Below, piece by piece: positions 1-7,421 of a DNA stretch of 14,518 bases (its first letter is position 1; the number at the start of each line of letters is the position of its first letter). The stretch spans positions 1 to 14,518 of the forward strand of contig JAEZZB010000020.1 of the NCBI GenBank assembly GCA_023442495.1, given 5' to 3'. Position numbers and translations under genes: made by a program. The notes below the pieces were generated by a model. The model did no database searches. It was not told where the DNA came from and worked only from the letters and a program-made list of their open reading frames with translations. The DNA is from Bacillota bacterium. GTDB taxonomy: Bacteria > Bacillota > Clostridia > Tissierellales > Peptoniphilaceae.

Positions 1-458
1 AAATACTAAAACAATATAAACCATCAATGAAGTCTCTTTGTGATATTAAAGAAGATGAATTAGAATTACTTGATAAAATCGAAGATCTAATTATTAGAAA
101 AAGAGCAACTCATGCAGTAAAAGAAAATCATAGAGTAGCTAAAGCAGCAAAAGCGTTACAAGATGGAGATATTGAATTATTAGGACAATTATTAATCCAA
201 TCAAATAATTCATTGAGAGAATTGTATGAAGTAACTGGTCCACATCTCGATTCAATTACTAAACATGCAAATGAATTTAAGGACTGCCTTGGTGCACGTA
301 TGACGGGTGCAGGATTTGCAGGCTGTGGTATTGCAATTATTAAAGAAGACAGTTTCGATGAATTTGTAGATTATGTTGGAAAGAACTATACACAAGATAC
401 TGGATTAACTGCAGAATTTATTCAATCTGGAATAGATGATGGTGTTAGAAAATTGTAA
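1..458 (+). CDS. galK: Galactokinase, C-terminal part (cut by window edge)
   Basis: The reading frame is open to the left edge (first whole codon at 3), so the ATG at 27 is internal and only about the last 151 residues are present. Galactokinase phosphorylates alpha-D-galactose to galactose-1-phosphate with ATP, the first committed step of the Leloir pathway, in the cytoplasm. The segment HAVKENHRV is the family's conserved RA-x-HVxxENxRV region. ARMTGAGFAGCGIAII is the third GHMP-kinase motif, with the glycine-rich loop near the sugar and phosphate sites. The end (FIQSGIDDGVRKL) matches the usual galactokinase terminus, so the 3' end is intact. The gene is followed by a strong hairpin terminator and is convergent with adhE. 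Family identity is read directly from the motifs. What lies upstream (galT, galE or a transporter) cannot be seen. Confidence 0.93.
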   Translation, partial: ILKQYKPSMKSLCDIKEDELELLDKIEDLIIRKRATHAVKENHRVAKAAKALQDGDIELLGQLLIQSNNSLRELYEVTGPHLDSITKHANEFKDCLGARMTGAGFAGCGIAIIKEDSFDEFVDYVGKNYTQDTGLTAEFIQSGIDDGVRKL

Positions 459-491
459 TATTAAAGATTGGGATTGAAAAATTATATATAA

Positions 492-573
492 AAAACGGTA
501 AACTCAAAGACTGACCCCGAAAAGTTGTTTTTATATCCAACTTTTTGGGGCAGTTTAAGGAGTCTACCGTTTT
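492..573. terminator. Bidirectional terminator between galK and adhE
   Basis: A long hairpin fills the gap between two convergent genes. The outer stem is AAAACGGTA (492-500) with TACCGTTTT (565-573). The inner arm is an imperfect repeat of TGACCCCGAAAAGTTG (512-527) with CCAACTTTTTGGGGCA (537-552). On the plus strand the stem ends in TTTTAATTT. On the minus strand it ends in a run of six T, so it can stop transcription from both galK and adhE. The inner palindrome is shared with a second terminator at 11168-11260, although the outer stems are unrelated. Confidence 0.8.
510..550. repeat. Copy 1 of a 41-base palindromic element nested in a terminator
   Basis: This segment aligns without gaps to 11196-11236, with 37 of 41 positions identical by hand count. 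Both copies read ACTGACCCC, then RAAAAGTTG, a 9-base loop beginning mostly with T, and CCAACTTTTTGGGG. The inward-facing arms look like the left and right terminal repeats of an IS3-family (IS150-type) insertion sequence with the interior missing. That resemblance is from memory of such ends and has not been searched. A dispersed terminator module is the other reading. Confidence 0.6.
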
Positions 574-594
574 AATTTATTCAACAATTATATC

Positions 595-3183
595 TTAAAC
601 ACCTTCATATGCTTGATATAAGATTTCTTTAAGTTCTTCAATCATTGGTTCTTTTGGATTTGCAGTTGTACATTGATCTAGATATGCCAATTCCGCTAAT
701 TTATCAACTTTAGACTCGAATTCTTCTCTTGAAACGCCTTGGTCTTTAATTGATAGTTTCAAACCTAAGTCTTTACCTAAGTCAATTACAGCCTGTACTA
801 ATTTTTCTACCAATTCTTCGGTAGAATTTCCTTCTAAACCGATCGCTTTAGCTATTCTTGCGTAATCTTCATCAGCTCTGAAGTATTCGTATTTAGCCCA
901 AGCCTGTGTCTTGCCGTTATTTATTGCGTTGTATCTAATTACATGTGGCATCAAAATCGCATTGGCATAACCGTGTGCAATATTGAATTCTGCACCAATC
1001 TTATGTGCTAATGAGTGATTGATACCTAAGAAGGCATTTGCAAATGCCATACCCGCTATTGTTGAAGCATTGTGCATCGTTTCTTTTGGTAGGTGAGCAT
1101 CGGTATTGTATGAATCACGTAGAGATTCAAATACCAATTGAGCCGCTTGTAATGATAATCCTCTTGTATAGTCAGATGCCATTGCCGATACATATGATTC
1201 AAATGCGTGAGTTAACACGTCCATACCCGTGTAGGCAATCATCGATTTTGGTAATGAATATGTGAATTGTGGATCAACTATTGCTACTGAAGGTGTGATT
1301 GAGTAGTCAGCAATTGGATATTTAACGCCAGTTTCACTATCTGTAATAACTGCAAATGGTGTAACTTCTGAACCCGTACCAGATGTTGTTGGTATACATA
1401 CCAATTGACATTTTTGACCTAATTCAGGAAGTTTGTAAGCTCTCTTTCTGATATCTAAGAATTTTTGTTTTGCGCCAAAGAAATCAATTTCTGGATGTTC
1501 ATATTCTAACCACATCATTTTAGCAGCATCCATTGGTGAACCTCCACCGATGGCTATAATTGTATCCGGTTCGAAATCTCTAATTTTAGCTAAACCTTTT
1601 TTAACCGTATTTGTTGTTGGATCTGGTTCAACATCTGAAAATATTTCATATTTAACATCATTAGATCTTCTTCTTAATACATCAACTGCTCTAGCAACTA
1701 AACCAAACTTAATCATACCTGGGTCTGTAATAATAACAACTCTTTCAACATTTGGCATTTTTTCAAGATATCTAACTGAGTTCTTTTCAAAGTATAATTT
1801 TGATGGAAGTTTTTGCCATTGCATATTATTTCTCCTTTTAGCTATAGTCTTAACATTAATTAGGTGTTTAACACTCACATTTTCACTTACTGAATTATGT
1901 CCGTATGATCCACATCCAAGTGTTAATGATGGTGTCATTTCATTATATAAGTCACCGATACCACCAATTGAGGAAGGAGAGTTTACAAGGATTCTACAAG
2001 CTTCCATTTCTTGTGCGAAAGCTTCAATTAAATCGTTATTTCCGCCATGTGTATGAATAGATGCTGAATGTCCCATACCATTTAATTCAAGCATTTGTTT
2101 TGCTTTCTTAAATCCGTCTTCATGGTTTTCTGCCTTAATGAATGCAAGTACTGGAGAAAGTTTTTCTCTAGTTAATGGATAATCTGGTCCAATTCCTTCA
2201 ACTTCTGCTATTAATAATTTTGTTCCTTCTGGAATTGTAATTCCTGCATTTTCAGCTATAAATGTTGCTGGCTTACCAACTATATCTGGATTAGCGGCAC
2301 CTTTTTCTAAATTGATTACATATTTTTCTAATTTCTTAATATCTTTTTTAGGAACGAAATAGGCTCTATTTTTTTCGAATTCTTTCTTAACCTCGTCGTA
2401 GATTTCTTTATCACAGATAACAGCTTGTTCTGAGGCACAAATCATACCATTATCAAATGTCTTTGAAACTACTAAGTCATTAACTGCAGTTCTGATATTA
2501 CATGTTTTTTCAAAGTAAGCAGGTACATTACCAGCACCAACACCAAGAGCAGGTTTACCAGTTGAGTATGCTGCATTTACTAATGCATTACCACCTGTTG
2601 CAAGTGTAATAGCAACATCTTTATGATTCATTAAGCTTCCTGTTGCTTCTATAGATGGTTGTGTAATCCATTGGATACAATCTTTTGGAGCACCAGCTTT
2701 AATAGCTGCATCATACATTGTTTTAGCTGCTTGGGCTGAACAATTTTGAGCGTTTGGATGGAATGCAAATACAATTGGATTTCTTGCCATGATAGAAACT
2801 ATTGATTTGAACATTACTGTTGATGTTGGATTTGTTACAGGAGTGATACCAGCAACTATTCCAAGAGGAGAAGCAACTTTGATAATACCAGTTTGCATAT
2901 CTCTATCAATTACACCACATGTCTTTGTGTATTTTATTGAATGCCATATTGTTTCAGTAGAATAGAGATTCTTTATACATTTATCTTCGTAAACACCTCT
3001 TTTTGTTTCTTCAACTGCCGCTTTAGCTAAAGCCATATGTTGATCAACACCAGCCATAACCATAGCATGTACAATTTTATTAATTTTTTCTTGATCAAAT
3101 TTCATTAATTCCTTTAATGAATCTTTTGCATTACTTACTAAAATATCAACTTCATTGTTTGTTAATTTCTCTTTAGTTGCCAT
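595..3183 (-). CDS. adhE: Bifunctional acetaldehyde-CoA / alcohol dehydrogenase
   Basis: This 862-residue fusion enzyme reduces acetyl-CoA to acetaldehyde and then ethanol, regenerating two NAD+ per acetyl-CoA, and in most bacteria forms filaments (spirosomes) in the cytoplasm. Residues 1 to about 440 are the CoA-acylating aldehyde dehydrogenase half, with nucleophile Cys249 in GMICASEQ and the nucleotide loop around GVGAGNVPAY. After a linker, residues from about 455 form the iron-dependent alcohol dehydrogenase. It has GGGSPMDAAK (546-555), PTTSGTGSEVTPF (598-610) and the metal ligands expected for the family: Asp655, His659, His723 and His737. Length and all catalytic residues are normal. 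The ATG at 3183 has a GGAGG box six bases upstream. The gene has its own promoter at 3236-3264 and two Rex-like sites, suggesting control by the NADH/NAD+ ratio. It is monocistronic here, ending at the shared terminator with galK. Confidence 0.97.
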   Translation of the reverse strand: MATKEKLTNNEVDILVSNAKDSLKELMKFDQEKINKIVHAMVMAGVDQHMALAKAAVEETKRGVYEDKCIKNLYSTETIWHSIKYTKTCGVIDRDMQTGIIKVASPLGIVAGITPVTNPTSTVMFKSIVSIMARNPIVFAFHPNAQNCSAQAAKTMYDAAIKAGAPKDCIQWITQPSIEATGSLMNHKDVAITLATGGNALVNAAYSTGKPALGVGAGNVPAYFEKTCNIRTAVNDLVVSKTFDNGMICASEQAVICDKEIYDEVKKEFEKNRAYFVPKKDIKKLEKYVINLEKGAANPDIVGKPATFIAENAGITIPEGTKLLIAEVEGIGPDYPLTREKLSPVLAFIKAENHEDGFKKAKQMLELNGMGHSASIHTHGGNNDLIEAFAQEMEACRILVNSPSSIGGIGDLYNEMTPSLTLGCGSYGHNSVSENVSVKHLINVKTIAKRRNNMQWQKLPSKLYFEKNSVRYLEKMPNVERVVIITDPGMIKFGLVARAVDVLRRRSNDVKYEIFSDVEPDPTTNTVKKGLAKIRDFEPDTIIAIGGGSPMDAAKMMWLEYEHPEIDFFGAKQKFLDIRKRAYKLPELGQKCQLVCIPTTSGTGSEVTPFAVITDSETGVKYPIADYSITPSVAIVDPQFTYSLPKSMIAYTGMDVLTHAFESYVSAMASDYTRGLSLQAAQLVFESLRDSYNTDAHLPKETMHNASTIAGMAFANAFLGINHSLAHKIGAEFNIAHGYANAILMPHVIRYNAINNGKTQAWAKYEYFRADEDYARIAKAIGLEGNSTEELVEKLVQAVIDLGKDLGLKLSIKDQGVSREEFESKVDKLAELAYLDQCTTANPKEPMIEELKEILYQAYEGV

Positions 3184-3207
3184 AAATCCTCCACTTATAT
3201 TTTCTGA

Positions 3208-3225
3208 TAATTAATTGTTTAACAA
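3208..3225 (-). promoter_or_regulatory. Candidate Rex operator, promoter-proximal
   Basis: The sequence TAATTAA-TTGT-TTAACAA matches the clostridial Rex consensus TTGTTAA-N4-TTAACAA at 12 of 14 defined positions; the right half is exact. It lies just downstream of the predicted -10 box of adhE (3236-3241), over or next to the likely transcription start, where a repressor would block initiation. Rex control of adhE is well established in Gram-positive anaerobes. The assignment here is from sequence match alone. Confidence 0.5.
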
Positions 3226-3235
3226 CTACAAATAT

Positions 3236-3264
3236 ATAATAACTTATTTTTTTTACTTTGTAAA
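3236..3264 (-). promoter_or_regulatory. Predicted sigma-A promoter of adhE
   Basis: Read on the minus strand, a -35 box TTTACA (3264-3259) is followed after exactly 17 bases by a -10 box TATTAT (3241-3236). Each box differs from consensus at one position. The 17-base spacer is rich in A. The predicted start near 3229 gives a leader of about 45 bases that contains the promoter-proximal Rex-like site and the GGAGG ribosome binding site. Confidence 0.6.
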
Positions 3265-3275
3265 TATAGTTCATA

Positions 3276-3293
3276 ATGATAACAATTTCACAC
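3276..3293 (-). promoter_or_regulatory. Candidate second Rex operator, upstream of the -35 box
   Basis: ATGATAA-CAAT-TTCACAC has the Rex geometry of two 7-base halves around 4 bases. It matches the TTGTKAA-N4-TTMACAA pattern at 11 of 14 defined positions (right half 6 of 7, left half 5 of 7). It sits 12 bases upstream of the adhE -35 box. Paired sites around a promoter are common for this repressor, but in such AT-rich DNA this single match is weak. Confidence 0.3.
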
Positions 3294-3572
3294 AATAAAC
3301 TTATTAAATTAATGTAACAATTTAAAATCAACAATCTATAGATGTTAATAAATAGCGGATTTACGAAAAATGAATTGAAATTTATTTTTGAAAAAAATTT
3401 ACTATGATAATGATAGCAAATTCATAAATTAATATACTTAAAAGTTTTTGTTGTAAATAATATTTTGAATTTAATATATCTTTATGTGATGTAAAATTAA
3501 TTAATATAATTTCTATTGAAATATTCATTATTAATATATAATTGAATTAAGATAATTATTGTGAGGGACATA

Positions 3573-5465
3573 ATGAAAAGAATATTAAAAAGTTTTTATC
3601 ATGATTCGACAAAATATTTTGTTTCAAATCCATTTCCGTTAAAAGGGGACGAAATTGAGATAAAATGTAGATTTTTAAAAAATGATATAATTAAAGATGT
3701 ATTCATTAGATACAGAAAATTTGGTGAAGAAATTATTCAGCAAATGGAATATGCCTATGAAAAGAATGGACTTTCCTATTTTAAGACAAATGTAAAAGTA
3801 AGAGAAGATATTTTTTCATATATATTTATACTAACTACAGTGGATGAAGTTTACTATTTTAATCAAAGAGGAGTATTCGCTTATAGGCTTGATAATTCAA
3901 ATAATTATAAAATAATCGCTAATTATCACGCGCCATCGTGGATGTCTGGAACTGTCTTTTATCAAATAATGCCGGATAGATTTAAAAATGGAAATGATGC
4001 AATAACTATAAAACCTGAAGATTATAAATATCAGGGAAATAGTCCTATTCGAATGGATTGGGATCAAAAACCGCATGAATGGTCAATTACTCGAAATCTT
4101 GATTTTTATGGTGGAGATTTGTATGGAGTTATTGAAAAATTAGATTATTTACAAGAATTAGGGGTTAATGCAATCTATTTTAATCCGATTTTTAAGTCGC
4201 CAACCATGCATAAATACGATGCTCTTGATTATTTTGAAATAGATCCATCCCTTGGTGGTGATGAAGCGTTTATAAAACTTTCAGAAGAAATACATAAAAG
4301 AGATATGAAAATTATATTAGATATTTCTATAAATCATACATCATCTTCAGCCAAATGGTTCAATAAAGATGGAGAATTTTATGACAAATCAATCGGTGCA
4401 TATAATAATCCAGACTCTGAATATAGGGAATTTTATTTTATCGAAGATGATGGTTCTTATTATAAATGGAACAATGTGGATACTATGCCCGTACTAAATT
4501 ATGGAAGTCAAAAATTACGTGACATTATATATAAAGATTCAAATTCGGTTATTAAGAAATACTTAAAAGCACCATACAATATTGATGGATGGAGATTTGA
4601 TGTTGCTGATGTAATGGCACGCAATGACAAATTAAATGTCTATTATGAAGTTTGGGAAGAGATAAATAAAGCTATAAAATCAGTAAATAAAGATGCTTTA
4701 ATTCTATCTGAAGAATGGCAAGATGCACCAGAAATGTATAATGGTAAAAGATGGGATTCTACCATGAATTATTTTGGTTCGAATCTTCCGATAAGAGAAT
4801 TTGCTGGAGAGATAGATGTATTTACAAGAAGAAATGAAAAACTGTCCTTATTAAAACCGTATTTTTCAGCAGAAAAATTGAAAAATAGAATATTACAAAC
4901 AATGATAAATCAGCCAAGCATGATTAATTATCAAATGTTTAATTTAGTAGATAGTCATGATATATCAAGATTAAATAATAATCCCGATATATCATATGAA
5001 AAATATATAGGAGCAGTAACTACACTCTTTGGACTTCCTGGTGCTGTAAATATATTTTATGGAGATGAAGTCTTTTTAGATGGGCATATTAATTCAATTG
5101 AAGGATGTAGATATCCAATGAATTGGAATACAAATCTAAATGAAATAGAACTTAAAACATATAATTTATACAAAAAACTAATTCATTTAAAAACAAAAAA
5201 AGAAGCGTTCCAATTTGGTGGATTTAAAATATTGTATGCAGTAGGAGATGTATTTATATTTACTAGATTTACAGAAGATGAAGCGTATATAATTTTGTGG
5301 AGTAAATCTGAAAATATAGAAAATGTAGAAATAGATTTAGCTGAAATCGGGCTATTTGAAAATTATGAATTAGAAATGGGTAATGCTAATATAGAGATTA
5401 AAGATAATAAAATTCTTTCCCTAAATATTGAGCCTATGTCTACCGTTATCTTGAGAATGGAGTAA
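3573..5465 (+). CDS. GH13 maltodextrin hydrolase (neopullulanase/cyclomaltodextrinase type)
   Basis: A cytoplasmic glycoside hydrolase of 630 residues that would cut alpha-1,4 (and possibly alpha-1,6) links in maltodextrins, cyclodextrins or pullulan; there is no signal peptide. Residues 1 to about 115 look like a CBM34-type N-terminal domain. The TIM barrel follows, opening with VFYQIMPDRFKNG. The conserved regions are LDISINHT (249-256), GWRFDVAD (nucleophile Asp343), ILSEEW (acid/base Glu380) and NLVDSHD (Asp463). The last 80 residues are a beta-sandwich. CBM34 plus this length fits subfamily GH13_20. Region III is unusual, since the family commonly shows LGExWH and here it is LSEEWQ. The ATG at 3573 has GAGGG five bases upstream; a GTG at 3561 would overlap that box and is less likely. 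prmA starts two bases after the stop, so the genes are probably cotranscribed. The exact substrate cannot be fixed from sequence. Confidence 0.9.
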   Translation: MKRILKSFYHDSTKYFVSNPFPLKGDEIEIKCRFLKNDIIKDVFIRYRKFGEEIIQQMEYAYEKNGLSYFKTNVKVREDIFSYIFILTTVDEVYYFNQRGVFAYRLDNSNNYKIIANYHAPSWMSGTVFYQIMPDRFKNGNDAITIKPEDYKYQGNSPIRMDWDQKPHEWSITRNLDFYGGDLYGVIEKLDYLQELGVNAIYFNPIFKSPTMHKYDALDYFEIDPSLGGDEAFIKLSEEIHKRDMKIILDISINHTSSSAKWFNKDGEFYDKSIGAYNNPDSEYREFYFIEDDGSYYKWNNVDTMPVLNYGSQKLRDIIYKDSNSVIKKYLKAPYNIDGWRFDVADVMARNDKLNVYYEVWEEINKAIKSVNKDALILSEEWQDAPEMYNGKRWDSTMNYFGSNLPIREFAGEIDVFTRRNEKLSLLKPYFSAEKLKNRILQTMINQPSMINYQMFNLVDSHDISRLNNNPDISYEKYIGAVTTLFGLPGAVNIFYGDEVFLDGHINSIEGCRYPMNWNTNLNEIELKTYNLYKKLIHLKTKKEAFQFGGFKILYAVGDVFIFTRFTEDEAYIILWSKSENIENVEIDLAEIGLFENYELEMGNANIEIKDNKILSLNIEPMSTVILRME

Positions 5466-5467
5466 AT

Positions 5468-6382
5468 ATGGATAATTATTATTTAATAAAATTTAAATTA
5501 GATAGAAAATATGATGAATTTATGCAGCTTAAAATATTTGATTTTAATACAATAGGGTTTGAAGTAGATGATCCAATTGAGAAAAAAAATATTTTAAGCG
5601 AATTGCCTGAATGGGATATATCGGAGCTTGATTTAATAGATGAAAAATACATTTTATATGGAGTCTATTTTGAAGATAGTCAAGAAGGTCTAAATGAAAT
5701 GAATAGATTCATAGATTTTATGAATAAAAACATTGAAAATCTAGAATATCAAAAAGAATTGATAGATAATTCAAATTGGGAAGAGGAATGGAAAAAAACA
5801 TATAAATCATTTGAAGTAGGAGAGAAGATATTAGTTAAACCATCATGGGAAGAAAATGTCAATACCGATAAAATCATAATCGAAATAGATCCCAAAATGG
5901 CATTTGGAACAGGTACCCATGAAACTACATCTATGTGTATGGAATATGTTGAAGATTTTGATATGTCAAATTTAGATGTATTGGATATTGGATGTGGTTC
6001 AGGAATATTATCTATTCTTTCTAAAAAATTAAATGCTAAAAATGTTGATTCATGTGATATTGATCAAATTGCTATTGATTCTACTATAGAAAATGCGAAT
6101 ATAAATAATGTTGAAATTAATGCATTTATTTCTGATTTATTTTCAAATGTCGATAAAAAATATGATATTATATTTGCAAATTTATTAGCTGAAATAATTG
6201 TCAAAATGCTATATCAATCCAATGATTATTTAAAAGAAACCGGATTACTTGTGCTTTCAGGAATCATTTGCGAAAAGGAAAATATAGTATTGGATGCTCT
6301 AAAAGATAATAATTTTGAAGTAATCGATAAATCCTATAAAAATGATTGGGTTCTATTATCAGCAAGGAGAAAAAATGTTTAG
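5468..6382 (+). CDS. prmA: Ribosomal protein L11 methyltransferase
   Basis: PrmA uses S-adenosylmethionine to trimethylate amino groups of ribosomal protein L11 in the cytoplasm. The 304-residue length is normal. The N-terminal 110 residues are the L11-recognition domain. The class I methyltransferase core begins near 120 and shows DPKMAFGTGTHETT (141-154), the hallmark PrmA signature next to the SAM pocket. It also has motif I LDIGCGSG (172-179) and the active-site stretch FANLLAEI (236-243). The ATG lies two bases after the GH13 stop, with GGAG inside the end of that gene, so translation is likely coupled. The 3' end overlaps rsmE by eight bases. prmA-rsmE is a widespread pair in low-GC Gram-positives, usually behind dnaJ; here a sugar hydrolase takes the upstream position. 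Confidence 0.96.
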   Translation: MDNYYLIKFKLDRKYDEFMQLKIFDFNTIGFEVDDPIEKKNILSELPEWDISELDLIDEKYILYGVYFEDSQEGLNEMNRFIDFMNKNIENLEYQKELIDNSNWEEEWKKTYKSFEVGEKILVKPSWEENVNTDKIIIEIDPKMAFGTGTHETTSMCMEYVEDFDMSNLDVLDIGCGSGILSILSKKLNAKNVDSCDIDQIAIDSTIENANINNVEINAFISDLFSNVDKKYDIIFANLLAEIIVKMLYQSNDYLKETGLLVLSGIICEKENIVLDALKDNNFEVIDKSYKNDWVLLSARRKNV

Positions 6383-7100
6383 ATTTTTTGAAGAAGAATC
6401 ATCTTTACAAGAGAATAAAATATTTCTGTCAGATTCTAATTTAAAGCATATTAGCGTGCTTAGAATAGAAGAAGATGAAGAATTTGAAATTGTTATAGAA
6501 GGAATTGTCTATTTATCAAAACTTGATAAATTAGATGGTGTGACCATAGCAAAGATAATATCTCAAAAAGAAGATGAAAATGAGTCTAATATTAAAATTA
6601 ATTTATATCAAGGACTTCCAAAATCTGATAAATTTGAGTGGATTATTCAAAAATCTATTGAACTCGGGGTAAATGAGATTATACCTTTTGAATCCAAAAG
6701 AACAATTGTAAAATGGGATAGTAAAAAAGAAAAGAGAAAAGTAGAAAGATATAATGAAATCGCTCAATCTGCTGCAAAACAATCAAAAAGATCCTATATT
6801 CCTACTGTGAAAAGATTACTTAATTTCAATGAAATGCTTGAAGACTTAAAAGACAAATACACAATACTTGCGTATGAAAATAGAGGGAAAAGCTTAAAAG
6901 ATATTTTACAGAATAATCAGTCTAAAGAAATAAATATAATCATAGGTCCTGAAGGAGGCTTTTCTGAAGAAGAAGTTTCAAAATTTGAAAGCATTGGGGC
7001 AAATATTGTAAATCTTGGTAATAGAATATTGAGGACTGAAACTGCTGCAATCGCACTTGTAGCAATGATTCAATATGAATTAGGCGATATAAATATTTAA
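6375..7100 (+). CDS. rsmE: 16S rRNA (uracil1498-N3)-methyltransferase
   Basis: RsmE methylates N3 of U1498 (E. coli numbering) in helix 44 of 16S rRNA in the assembled small subunit. The 241-residue protein starts MFRFFEEES, like the family's usual MxRFFV opening, with a PUA-like N-terminal domain to about residue 70. The SPOUT (trefoil-knot) domain follows. Diagnostic segments are QGLPKSDKFEWIIQKSIELG, IIGPEGGF (Gly191-Gly195) and LGNRILRTETA (214-224), which form the knot and SAM site. I chose the ATG at 6375 because AAGGAG lies six bases upstream and the start overlaps the prmA stop by eight bases. The ATG at 6342 in the same frame would add 11 uncharacteristic residues and has no good ribosome binding site. 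Confidence 0.95.
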   Translation: MFRFFEEESSLQENKIFLSDSNLKHISVLRIEEDEEFEIVIEGIVYLSKLDKLDGVTIAKIISQKEDENESNIKINLYQGLPKSDKFEWIIQKSIELGVNEIIPFESKRTIVKWDSKKEKRKVERYNEIAQSAAKQSKRSYIPTVKRLLNFNEMLEDLKDKYTILAYENRGKSLKDILQNNQSKEINIIIGPEGGFSEEEVSKFESIGANIVNLGNRILRTETAAIALVAMIQYELGDINI

Positions 7101-7112
7101 TTAATTGAATAC

Positions 7113-7141
7113 TTGAAATAAAAATATATTTAATATATAAT
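7113..7141 (+). promoter_or_regulatory. Predicted sigma-A promoter of rpsU
   Basis: TTGAAA (7113-7118), a 17-base spacer and a perfect TATAAT (7136-7141) make the best promoter match in the window. The predicted start is near 7148, giving a leader of about 42 bases that ends in a GGGGAGGTG ribosome binding site. It follows rsmE directly with no terminator between, so rpsU may also receive read-through from the prmA-rsmE unit. Confidence 0.75.
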
Positions 7142-7189
7142 ATTCGAGTAAACCTCAGGGTAACTAAAGTATGTGGGGAGGTGAAATAC

Positions 7190-7369
7190 ATGACAGAAGT
7201 TAAAGTTGGTGAAAATGAATCAATCGACAGTGCTTTAAAGAGATTTAAAAGACAATGTGCTCGTACAGGAGTTTTATCAGAATACAAAAGAAAAGAATTT
7301 TATGAAAAACCAAGTGTTGTAAGAAAGAGAAAACTTGACGCAGCAAAAAGAAAGAAAAGAAGAGGATAA
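7190..7369 (+). CDS. rpsU: Small ribosomal subunit protein bS21
   Basis: This 59-residue basic protein binds the 30S platform near the anti-Shine-Dalgarno end of 16S rRNA and helps initiation. It shows the standard bS21 sequence: MTEVKVGENESIDSALKRF at the start, then QCARTGVLSEYKRKEFYEKP, then a lysine/arginine-rich tail (RKRKLDAAKRKKRRG). The ATG at 7190 has GGGGAGG seven to eight bases upstream. An in-frame GTG at 7181 would fall inside that ribosome binding site and is rejected. The gene stands alone between its own promoter (7113-7141) and terminator (7394-7421). In many relatives rpsU sits between rsmE-type genes and the yqeY/nfeD/floA/phoH region, which matches the genes seen here on both sides of the accessory block. 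Confidence 0.97.
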   Translation: MTEVKVGENESIDSALKRFKRQCARTGVLSEYKRKEFYEKPSVVRKRKLDAAKRKKRRG

Positions 7370-7393
7370 TCTCTTAAATAATTTAAATACGAG

Positions 7394-7421
7394 AAGTCTA
7401 CCTTGTGGTAGGCTTTTTTTT
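7394..7421 (+). terminator. Rho-independent terminator of rpsU
   Basis: The stem AAGTCTACC (7394-7402) pairs with GGTAGGCTT (7407-7415) around a TTGT loop, with one G-U pair, and runs into eight T residues (7414-7421). It begins 25 bases after the rpsU stop codon and closes that unit. It also marks the left border of the accessory block. Confidence 0.85.

Larger units (their letters stand above)
3184..3572. other. Divergent intergenic region between adhE and the GH13 gene
   Basis: About 390 bases with no credible reading frame. The left third carries the adhE promoter and Rex-like sites. The right part must hold the promoter of the GH13 operon. Two perfect -10 hexamers TATAAT are visible at 3505-3510 and 3537-3542. 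The second is preceded by TTGAAA (3516-3521), but with only 15 bases between them, so neither is a confident promoter. I see no catabolite-responsive (cre) element and no structured leader RNA. Confidence 0.5.

Noticed and set aside
510..550. An IS3-family circle junction (abutted right and left ends)
   Set aside because: In a circle junction the ends meet tip to tip. Here the tips face outward and the inner sides meet, so an internally deleted element or plain terminator is the better reading.
595..1560. Mosaic origin of adhE, because its alcohol-dehydrogenase half looked richer in GC and CG
   Set aside because: Hand counts of 60-base blocks ranged from 28 to 40 percent GC in both halves, with no clear step.
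1038..2056. Two plus-strand open frames (1038-1265 and 1550-2056) opposite adhE
   Set aside because: They are antisense to strongly conserved adhE coding sequence, have no ribosome binding site and resemble no protein.
6940..7287. Minus-strand open frame over the rsmE end and rpsU
   Set aside because: Antisense shadow of two conserved genes, with a repetitive low-complexity translation.
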